DNA of 64,000 nucleotides, from positions 17,936,509 through 18,000,508 of the forward strand of contig JADWOT020000003.1 of the NCBI GenBank assembly GCA_036345935.2. The letters run 5' to 3'. Source of the stretch: Taenia hydatigena (Eukaryota; Platyhelminthes; Cestoda; Cyclophyllidea; Taeniidae). Made by a program: the position numbers and the translations under genes. Position 1 is the stretch's first letter, and each line of letters starts with the position of its first letter. The notes beneath the pieces were generated by a model. The model was not told the origin of the DNA and did not search any database. It worked only from the letters and a program-made list of their open reading frames with translations. Of the stretch, positions 22,931-34,100 are shown one piece after another.

Positions 22931-24589
22931 ATGAGCGATAAAGAGCGCTTGTTTTCGGAGTTCTACTCCGAAGTAAAGATTATAGAAAAGAGGGACTCAA
23001 CGCTTACACCGAAACAACAAATTGACAGACTAAATAGACCGGGATGCACGTACTTCAACCTTAATCCATTTGACGTATGTTTCGCACCAAATGTAATTTG
23101 GTTGTTAGGTTTTGCAAGTTGACCCAGAAGCGAAGATGTCAGACATCAAGTCAAGATATCGCCAGGTATCCCTCATATGTTTTTGTCATACGTAGATGTC
23201 TCTTCTTGTACATCCAGATAAAAATCAGGATGATGCTGAAAGGGCCCAAAAGGCTTTTGATGGTAAGCTGTTTTCTTAGTTTAATTCGTATTCGATTATG
23301 TGGTGGTTACCTTTTATTACTTTGTTTAGCTGTTACAAAAGCATACAAAACTCTCGAAAACAATGAAAGTTATCGGAAATGCCTGGAAGTCGTTCAGGAG
23401 GCAAAGGATCGTGTACTTCAGATGGTAGTAGCATATTAGTTGTAATCCAATCTCAATAGGTTTCAGAGAAACGCATCAAAGCTAAAGGTCAGAACATAGA
23501 TGAGGACGATCCGGCTAAGGTAACTTGATCTAGCATATCTTCAATGTCTTCGTGTAGTACAGACATGCTGTATATGTGCAAACGTGCAAACTCTTTGCAG
23601 ATCTAGAACGTCTTCGTGTGGATGAAGAAACAAAACAGCAGAATGAGAGGTATGTGCCTTGTTGCTCGGCTACCTTCCTAAATTCTCTTGCATTCATATT
23701 TTTTGTCACATGACTACCTGTCACAGCGTACAGTCATTCAAATTCGTTTTTGAGATTTTTCCCGTCCTTTCGAGACAGCCCTTCCGAATTGCGTAAACCG
23801 ATCTCTTCTCTTATCATGGGGCCATTGATTGGTTTTCATCATTTCTTGCGTTTTAATGCAATACCTATCTCTGTCTACCATTGTGTTGACCATTTTTCAT
23901 AAATTTCATGAAGTCCATAGACGCGATACACTTTGCTTTCGGTAACACAGATGGGTGCCTTTTGGAGAATATCGCCTCACTCTTTTCAGTGCAAAGGTGT
24001 TTTGTGCTTTCAGAAAAAGGAAGGCAGAAGAAGAGGAAATGCATCGTTTTCGCGTGCAGTACGACAGAGAATGGCGTGATAACTATGAAGTATGTCTTTT
24101 CCCCGCCAAGTTTACCTTTTGACTGTTCTCTAGCACCAGTTCTTCAGCATTGTAGAGTTTACTATTTGGTATCTCGCGCCTACCAATCTCGTCCACTTTT
24201 TTGTTAGTTTCACGTTGACGAACTCTACAGGCATTATTATGCGTGTGCGGTTCGACCGCACTGCCTTGGAGTCTCACTGCTATGTACTGATTATTTCGCT
24301 CTTGACCATTGTACAGCCCAATTTTAAGTCGTGGTCACTTCCGCATTTGCGCTTGCACCCGCCCATTATTCACCAAATGAACGACCCAATGGGTGATCGA
24401 ACTAGTTGACTGCCCGATCACTCTCTCTCGACATTTGCGTGCGTATAAGCCTTCCCTCGTTTATTACAGGAAAGCCGAAAAGACCGAGTAAGAAGTTGGC
24501 GTAACTTCACTGCTAAGAAGGCCAAGAAGGGCGAGAGCTTGGGCGGCTTCAAGCCGCCCAAAACGCGTATGGAACAGCGTCCTAACTGA
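22931..24589 (+). CDS. dnajc8: DnaJ homolog subfamily C member 8 (spliceosome-associated J protein)
   Basis: Nuclear J-domain protein associated with the spliceosome; the J domain stimulates Hsp70. Eight exons: 22931-23074, 23109-23165, 23196-23262, 23330-23424, 23460-23519, 23558-23649, 24014-24089, 24470-24589 (TGA). Visible: the family-specific N-terminal block FYSEVKIIEKRDSTLTPKQQ and YFNLNPFDVLQVDPEA; the J-domain HPD in LLVHPDKNQDDAERAQKAF; a charged middle RKAEEEEMHRFRVQYDREW; and the conserved C-terminus SRKDRVRSWRNF with KPPKTRMEQR. Each block matches the human protein in order. The length (~236 residues) is close to the family's ~250. Initiation is set at ATG 22931. Five of the seven introns are under 40 nt, one of 30 nt. 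The gene is complete and intact. Confidence 0.97.
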
Positions 24590-25083
24590 TCCCAAACACC
24601 CGACCCCGTTGACCACCCCTGTTGCAAGTGTTTGTGTACATATAAAGTAGCTTATCCCCATGTCGATCTTCTTTTTCTCACTTCACTAAAGGAGTGGATT
24701 TTTTCGCGTCTGTATACCTCACTAACCGGAAGTGCAAACCCGATGACCTACTTTGCCAATTGCCCCACACAAGCGGTTTCTGAGAGCTGATGAAGTAAGA
24801 ATGCTTGCATTACGCGTGGAGGATCAGCACTGAAGTATTGTAACTGGATATCTGTAGCAAATTCTGTTACAGCCGTCGGTTTGGACAAGTGCCTCAAGGC
24901 AACTTGTTGGATGATTATGATGGTACGGGGGAGGGGGTTATTGACACAGTCGACTTCTATCTAGGAAGTCTGCGCATGTCTGCCATCTGATCTGGATTGG
25001 ACTGGACTGGACTGGCGCCTTACGCTGGGCAGACAAAAGCTTGTACAACTAGCACACAATTCGAGGGAGAAGGGTGGTTCCTC
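24590..25083. other. Convergent 3' ends of dnajc8 and the BAH-domain gene
   Basis: The plus-strand dnajc8 stop (24589) and the minus-strand BAH gene stop (25084) face each other across ~490 bp, so both 3' UTRs share this space. A short ACTGG tandem run lies at about 24997-25015. No canonical AATAAA is obvious on the plus strand; ATATAAAG occurs near 24641. Confidence 0.6.
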
Positions 25084-28000
25084 TTAGTGTGGGTGGGATG
25101 TTGTCGGGGTTGGTGGTGTCGGTGGTTGCTGTAATGGTGAAGACGACGACATCTGTAAATGCAGTTCGGCCGAGAGATCAGGATCCCAGGCGAGAACACG
25201 GCCTGTGAGGGGATCGAATTTGCCAGCTATAAAGTAGGTGGGTAGTTCTTCGTCAGAGCTCGAGTCACCCTCGCTGTCGCCCAGAATAGAAGTGAGCTCA
25301 TCCTCGCAATGGGGTGCTTGCTTCTCGGTTTCCTCAGTCGGCTCAGCAACTTTTTTCTGCCTGGAAAGCCGATACTCGGCGTAGTTGCGAGCTATTTGAA
25401 CACGACTAATGATGCAAGTGGCCTCGTTGTCATCCACGTGATCGGTTACAAACACCGCGCCCTCGTAGTTGGCAACGCGCTTACCGTCCTCTCCTGCTTC
25501 TTCTGGGCAGTAGAACCTGGGAATCAGAAGCATATTGGTGTAAGAAGTCAGCACAATTAATAAGCTCCAGTAGGGGGTAACAATCGCGATATTCATATGC
25601 CCCAGTAATAGGAAAAAAGGTGTTGGGAAGACGAGCAGACAGACAGGGCAACCTACCAGGAAGCGCAGACAAGTGGTGAGAGTTCGTTATGTCGCGGTGC
25701 GCAGATATATTTGATCTCACCCAGGTAGGCCTGATCACTTCCACCCGAGTTGAACTTCACCACATCACCCAGTCGCACCACCAGTCCGTCCCTGTTGCGC
25801 TTCAACGAACGGTAGCAGGGCATCCCGTTGTATCGCTTTCGCAACTGCAATGCGTATACGTCTTAGTTTTGCTTAAGATGAACCAAAGCAAGCAAATGGT
25901 AGGGCCAGTCACTCACCCGTCCATGAGGTTTCCAAATAACTCTCAGAGGAGCCTTCACTTTCTCCTCGTCAGTGGGCCAGTCGTTCAACCAATCATCGCC
26001 TGAGTTCGAAAAAACGTCTCACATCAGTGTCACAAGTCGATACTAGCATTTCGAGGTCAGGTGCAGTTTGCAGCCAAATCTAGTGCGCATATGAGTGTTT
26101 CAACACAATCAGTCACAAAACAGAAAACCTACCTTTCCTCCTCTCTATACCAATAATTCAGCCACCCAATTCCCTGATGAAACGAATCCTTCCCGCCAGA
26201 TATCAGTGGCATAAGATGACGGGTGATGCCGACCTGGAATTACATAGCCGATTTGCTGTCAAGCCATTTCGTCTTGGTTGTTTAGCTGTGTGGTCTTCTT
26301 TTTCGTTTTTTTCCCCACACCAATTTGCTCATGTGTTTATTGGGACTCTTTCAGAAGACTTCTGTCTCCCATAACGCCTTCAGTAACGTTGGTAAATTCA
26401 CTTTGCAAAGACAATATTGCAGACTGAATAGTGCACGGAAGTGTTGCAGAGAGACGGCATTCACAGGCGACTAAGTTTGTGAGGAGCAGAGATGACGTGT
26501 TGAAATCGACTCCGCTTCTAGCAAACATTACAATCTCGAGCCCAACACAATAGCCATCAATGGAGGGAGACAATGTCGTCCACTTTGTCCTTGAGTTAAT
26601 CTTCCCACGAACAGCATAGATACACAAAAGTAGTAGTGGAATTTAACACTGTCACCCGAGAGAATACCTCAGCAACAGAGTGCGCTTAACAATGTACCAC
26701 TGCTAGTGAATTTAGGGAGTTCCACTTCTCAGACGGATTCATTATATCATCATCGTCCCCGTTTCGAGAGTTATAAATAACCGAAATACTTGCGACAAAT
26801 GAAACATAAGCTTAAGTTCAGGAAGCACCGAAAACGGTCGAAAGAGCAAATTTAAGCTTACGCGGCCATTTTTCGGCCTTCAAGACTCGACTGAAGCCAT
26901 CCAAAACTTCTCCTTCGCTGACAATAAAGCGAAACGACCCCCGCAATAACTCGGGCACTAATGCCAACTACTACTTGATCGCCCACCCTCTCCCATTTAC
27001 CTTAGATTCGCATAACAGAATCTCTACTTACCAGGCCTCAGTAGCAGAGGGTCAATGATAAGAACAGCTTACCATGCACAGTTGGGGAGGGCTCCTTCAG
27101 TGGGGAGGCGTCTCCATTGGCAAGACGACTTCGTCGTGTGACAAAGGTCAGTCTTCTGCACTTCGGTGAGACAGGAGACGGTTGTGGCGACGTTTGGCCG
27201 CAACGAGCCTCCACGGTGCTTGTATTGACAGTGCAGGAAATGGAGGCGCCGGTGGCCCGACCCAACTCGGTGAGGTTGGCAAAGTGGTCGGGAAGCATGC
27301 GAATGTGATGTAGAGGTACCTCCCTGTGATCGCCGTCGTCAAAGTCAATGCAGAGGCAGTTATCCGCTGGTGGTAGCTTGTCTGGACCTACTGGAGAACG
27401 GGGAAATGTGGAATTGGTACTAATATTGCTGCTAAAACAGCATGGGATTACCTTCCGGCTGGTGCACGGGTTTGTGGAGTAGTTTTATTTAAGGATGAGT
27501 TAAAGTTCATCCGTGGAATAGAGGCTGTTAACAAAAGATTTGATATGAGTTTATTAACGCCTGACACGTCTACAAACCCTACTATTACCATTCCAGCAAT
27601 CAAAACGAGGGAGAGCAGGACGTAAATTGAGACCCAGCTATAATGGACGTGGACGTCGATTTCAAGAGGTTCAATGCAACGGTTGCCACGCAAGCTATGC
27701 TGGTGTATTAAAAGATTTGGAGGATGGAGATTTGCGCCTTGGAATTCAGGCAATGAAATCCGTTCTATATTCTTTTCAAAAGGTTCTTGTGAATTTATGG
27801 ACTTTTGCCCTCTAAAAAGCTTGGCCGTTAGCCCTGGGTGGACAACGTGGTTAGCTAAGACCTTCGATACCGAGTGCGCACATAACGGACATCAACCAAA
27901 CCACAACTTATTTTTAATTGAAGAGGCACCAAAATTGTGGCCTGTTGTTAACTGAACCAACTTTTGGAGGTGGGTGGAAGTGACATCTGCCAGCAAGGCA

Positions 28001-31000
28001 AAAAGCATTCCTTTCGCCCACAAGATTACTCATTGCTTTTAATGGAAAAAATCAACTTTAAAACAAAAAAAACGACAGTACAGCAGCTAATCCCGACCCT
28101 TTGTAGAGGCTTATGAAAGTGGGTTCGAAATGATCACCTTTTGGGAAGGAGAAAAGAATGGGAAAAAGCCGCAATGCCAGTAAGGAGAAAAACACTACGG
28201 TGGTGCTCGGACAACAGACCCACCAATTCCTCGTACTCAGATATAATGGCTTGCTAAAAAATGCCCGCCTGACTGCATCTGCAGAGGTCATTTTTTAAAC
28301 ACCAAAATGTGATGCACCTAAACATTTGGGAAACACGCTTCCAATTGAACTCAACAGATCAAAGCCCGAATGCTAAAACTCTCTAGCCCATGGTAATACG
28401 CAAATTGTTTATTTAACCTTCAATTTAGGCTTCACGGACAGCTTGAGGCCTCGCCGGTGTATCTTCGCCGGACGATCTGGTCTCCAAGCCAAACCAATAG
28501 CCTCAACTCTCCTTTGGGTCGACAATGCATACTGTGCCGGGTAATACGTCTTCTTTAGCCTTCAAGTAGAGTCTCGGGGCGCTATATTTTCCAATAAAAC
28601 GTCACACTAAAGTAGGTTCGTTTTGTCTAGTAATGGCGACGCAAAATCAGCAACGATTGGACTGGACATGGGCACTCCGAGAGGGCTATCACTCAAGCCT
28701 GTTTTCATGCTGGGCACTCAAATTCACTGGACCAAGGTAATAAAAATGTCTCCCTAATCAAGCAGTACAATGAATGCATGTGACTGTCAGGAGTGTCGTA
28801 AAACACTCCTCTTCATGGAACACTCGGTCCCACCCCAGGGTGGTAGCTCACAACTACGTATTCGAAAACGTGACAGCCTCCTTAGCTTTGGTGTGGTCAA
28901 TGGAAGTAGACGCGCATTGTAAGCAAGATCACGAGACCAAAAGCAAACAGTTCATGTAACTACTGCTTTTAACCGCAACTTATTTAAATAAAGATGCTTT
29001 CGCAGAAACGAAGACCCCAGCTCTCTGAATGGTCAATAGATCGCACCGCTATTAATTCGACTTGAGACGATGTCGTGGTGATGTTGAAGGGGTTAGAGTA
29101 AATCAAGTGAGAGTAAGATGCCAGACATTGATCCGCTTCAAGTGGTCCCCTGCGCACCACATGGCACACACAGGCAAGCTATACGCACCAAAACGAATTG
29201 TCATATTTTACCACGGCGATGGATGGGAAGCCCTCGCAGAACTTAGCATCACAAAAAATGGCACAATCAATGCCGTGATGGTGGTGGTGCTCAAATTTCA
29301 CCGAGATATAATTTTCACCCACGTTACAGAGCAGAAGAGCTGGCAAAACCACTTCGATGCCCACCAAGGCCCTCAACCTCGAATCCAGTATCGCGGATAG
29401 GCGAATCAAACTGCCAGCAATCACCACAGCTACGGTCATTGATACGTCCATGATCCGAAGATATGATAATTGCTAAGTTAAGCCTTTCGGCCCCTCATCA
29501 TCTGACCTACTAGTCCTCCAGCCTTGCAGCACCACTTCAATCTAATCGAAAAAAAACGACTGAACTCAAACCGCGGTGAATCGGTAGTGGTTCTCTACTA
29601 AATCAGACTAAGATGGATTGTCAACAGTGTTTGGCTAAAGGGAAGAGGTCCGAATACACATTAATCCATCCGAGAAAAAACGGTTAAAAACTGGCAAAAG
29701 AATGCCACTACCCACTTGTCACCAATCAGAAAACGGACAATCAACAGAGCACAGCCTGTGACAGTGTCTCAGTAGAGTAAAAACAATGCAACAAATTCTA
29801 AAACTAGTAAAACATGCTACACGCACACTCAGAGATGACTCCAGGGTAAAGGTTGATGGCGAGAGTGTCACTCCAAGCGGCACAGACGCGAGTGCCAGGA
29901 GGTAGTTGGCTGATTGAAACGGGCACCACTTCGAGGACGGCCTGCTGGAGGACTTGCCACGCATGGAGTCGGATCTCGCCAAGGCGTCGACGCTTGACAC
30001 CGGCAGTGAAAAGACTGGCACTGCCGCTACCACCAGCGCCACCACCGCTGTTGCTGGTGCCGGGGGATAGACGCAGTGGTGGCGGTGACTCAACCTTCTC
30101 CATTTGGTCCAGGCGAATGAGGCACTGACGGTCGTGGGTGTTGTCTCTCTCGTTGGAATAGGATGTCGAAGTGTCTTCTGGAAGAGGCAATAGACGATTT
30201 GTATTGTTTGAGTAACTGTACGTTTTGACCGTGGGTTCCAACCCAACCACCTGCTCCTAGCATGACATCATCCGTTCCTACCTTTTTACAATAAAACGCA
30301 TTTCACATTTCTGAGATGTTGGGTGGTTCATTAAAGCGCGCGCTCAGAGTATTGACATCATAACGCAGAACCTTGAGCCCTCTAGTTCCATTGCAACAGA
30401 CAAATGAAGGACATTCCCCTAATCAAAACAGGGACTAGGGTTCGAAACCTCAGCAATTGGACCGCTCCATATTACAAGAATCGGGGAAAAAAACAGCACC
30501 GACTGAAGGCCACTGGTTATTGCAATGTAGGGGAGAGGCATGACCAAAACCTTCAAGGCAAGCCTGTATCACATGTTCCCTAGCCTGATCCACCTCGACT
30601 TCCCCACATTCGACAGGGAATCTCATCAAAATCCGAGAGATGCTTTGCTACCCACTGAAATCGAAAACCATCCAACTGCAGTGCATTTTCGACTCTTTTC
30701 AGTAGATAACCCTAATGAACTTGACTAGTACAGCTATGAGGAATACGTGAGTGAAAGGAATGCTTAGCATCATTTTGTGCTTCCACCAAGCATTACTGTT
30801 CAGTGGAGCTTCACGACACTCCGAAACACTACCAAATTGCATCGATCGATGGATGGGGTTCAAGAATACCCAGAACACAGAACCAAAAAGTTTCGTAAAT
30901 TTACCATCTTCGTAAAAAACTCAAAGTCGTGGGAAATTTTTCATCTGCGTGAAACGACAAACGCGTTCGGACGTTGCAGTAGGAAACGCCGTAAGCACGC

Positions 31001-31100
31001 CTCTTTGCAGCTTTAAATTAAAGTGTACAATGTGTATTTCAAGTCCATAAATTTTTATGACTAGAACCAAGCCCTAAGTTAAATTACTCTCTGCATACTT

Positions 31101-31146
<46 letters not shown>

Positions 31147-34100
31147 GTATCACAAATTGGCCACAATGGAGAGAGAGAAGGAAAAGGCCTTTGATGTGCA
31201 CCGATACTGTGGTTATGGAGGTGGAAAACATGGGATCGCGTTTTCTAAGGTGTTTTTGTGCAACGAAAGACACAAGACCGCTTCTGGCGGGAGATACGGA
31301 AAAAAAACACCTTGTTGTGCAATTGAGGAGCTCTCGAACATCTCGAAATGCAGGAAGTATATTCACGTTCTCAATCAAACATCCAAACCTCCTGTCCTTT
31401 TCAACAAAATACAACTATTCGTATCGTGCCCTCAAGAGTGACCTGCGCACCACATCAGGGGAAGTTATGAATGTATAGCTGCTGATGCAGCAAAAGAAGC
31501 TTGTGCCGTTGGTAAATGAGCTATCACCACCCGAAACGATGGCGCCGAAAAGTTTGCTTGGTGTGAAAAGTTGAGAGGCTAAGTGAAAAAACGAGTGGGT
31601 TGTTAATAACTGTTCCTTTCACGATTAGTCAGATTTATAGCCTTTCAGCTCTCCTGTAGATTAGTCTTACATAAGCTCCAACGTCATCAAAAGTAAGTGG
31701 GGTGTTACCGACGACTACTGTTAACAACGCTAGGCAGACCAGTTGGAGATATTGGTGCCAAAAAGGGAGGAACGGGATCTTTGGTCACGCTCCTCTAATT
31801 TCTGATCCCTAAGACGTTATAGATAAAGTGATTTATAAACACTGAGCTTCCAACAGTCGCCTACCAAGGTAGAGCGTCCCAGCTCGCAGATGCGTATCCT
31901 CAATGAGGAGGACGCGAAGCCCATCGGAGAGGTCGGAGAGGTCTAAATCGATGCGACGGAGATCGGGAGTAGGGGGCCGTTGGAGTTCGTCCTCCATCCC
32001 CTCTTCTGCATCGTCTGGTCTAGCCCTTTTGTAGGCCATCGGCGGCGCAGCAGAATGCCCAAGGGAGCCTTTGCGCTGTCGTCGCGACGACGACGCTGAC
32101 GTCCGCTGCAAAGGCGGAGGTCGCCGCTGCGGCGGACGATGCGAAGAAACCGAAGACGTATCGACCGTGGCCAGCGAGGAGGTGGAGGGTGAGATAGAGG
32201 CAGTAGTCTTCCAATGGCAACAATAACATCACTCTCACTCTAGGCCCTTTTTTGGTTTCTCCCTTATCCAGCCTTTTTTGTAGATGTGTTTCTACACCCG
32301 TGGTGACTCAGCAGCGCATAAAAAGTGGATATTTATTCGTCCGATTTCTCATCCCAATCGCCCCCCCTCCCACCCCGAAATACACTTTCGATGAAAATAA
32401 AGAAGTAATATATAGATAGGATCAAAACAAGATGTGGCTTGGGAAGCTGTGGGATAATGGGCAACTCCCATTTGCATTTCAGGGTATAAGTGTCCCTCCA
32501 CACTGCTTGTGGGTGGGGTGTGACCGAGAACACAGGATTTGAAAGAAGAGAATGTTTAAGTTAGCTAATCCGACTTCGTAAAGCCTTTTTCTTTTTCAGT
32601 TTTAACGCTAACACTTTTCAGTGGTGTGACAAGCTTGAATGCAAGCTTTAAAATGATCCCAAGAGCCTAACAAAGTAGCACAATCAATCTCATCTGACAA
32701 AAGTGATTGCTTTTCATAGGAGTGTCACGTAAAAGTGTTTCAAGTCCCTAATCACATTTAACCACGCTTTCTGCAGTAGGCAGTTCTAGGTCCATGGAGC
32801 ACTAATTCTATCCCTTGACATTGAGGAAAGATAGCAGGCAAAATAAAGTTGAGACAGCTCGTGAGATTCTGAAAGTAGGCGGCTTTAATCACCATTTCTA
32901 TTTGTTCGAGTTGAGCGAAATGAAATACAGCATGTTAATATCCTAAAATGGCAGCTCAAACGCAAAACTTCAATATGAAGCTCAACATTGTTCGAGGGCC
33001 AGCTTTTCTCAGGCTTCCACGAATGTGGAGAGAAGTCCTGTATTCAATTAATCTCCACCATTTGGGGTAAGAATGAGCGAATTAACTCAATCACCCGTGA
33101 CAAATGCCACTCCCTGAGAGCTGGTGGGCAGTGGCTTCTAAATATGGAATTTTATAAAAAACTGTTTGGCTAGCAGATTACAAAGGCGATAGTCACTACC
33201 CTATCCAATGGAGATCAAACTGTAACCAAGTTGTACTGTAACGGCGGTTTCAAAGAATCATGGAAGCCTCAAGGCTGCTGCCAATTTAAATTCCAAATGA
33301 CAATTCCGTTGCACCAGCACAATGGTTTATTCCAAGCAGGTTATCGCTTAGATCTTGCTGGTATTTAATGACGCACATGTTAATTTGTTTGGGTTCTTTT
33401 TCGCATTTACCAATTTTGGTCGCGATTGGGCGTACGCCCGCAAAATGTGCTTCAGGATTACTGGTGAGCGACCCACGCAGCCACAAATCAGCGTCGCATT
33501 GGCAACAATTTTTTGCCTTTCGCCGACATCTACCTGATTTTCAATTCCTGTATATGATTATTCAAATTTTCATGCACCTTGTATCGTGGGAGTTGTTCAA
33601 ACACTCATTTCCGGATCGCAATTTCCCATCCAAGTCCTGGCAGTCGGCTTCTTCTTTGGACCTGTCAGTTCAGTTTAAAACATTTTTGGGAACTGTCCCA
33701 TTGCAATCTGCGCATTATTCAACGCCCACCTCTTCTCACAAACGCATTTAGCGAGTCTTTGTGAGGATGACAGATAGCTCATTCAGTAATGGCTGCGTAA
33801 ACATTTTGCAACCTGCGATTTGATTAACGCGCTGAGAACTCATGCACAAATCATGGATTATCTGCTTTAAAGGGGCTGGTATTATCCCATGAGAGACACG
33901 TCGAAATCGTGCACACAACCGAAATCCGAAACTGTTGGCAGGAGCGGGAATGGGGGGAGGAGGGGGCTCTGAGTCAAACTCACCTTGGTAGAGTGATGGG
34001 CAGAGGAACCGCTTTGTTGTGGGTCAACAGTGTCCCTCACCTGGATTGTCAGCTGCTCGTGCAAGCGCAGGGGTGAGGTGGAGATGTCAGAGACGACCTC

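Noticed and set aside
27627..27955. Plus-strand open frames with several Cys inside an intron of the BAH gene, considered as a nested gene
   Set aside because: No known motif, no splice partners, and two frames are equally open.
29179..29451. Minus-strand frame with a hydrophobic start and a run of five His
   Set aside because: It lies inside an intron, with no homology; the His run comes from a short ATGGTG-type repeat on the other strand.
31079..31478. Cys-Val and Thr-His repeat proteins on both strands
   Set aside because: They arise from the (GT)19 microsatellite.
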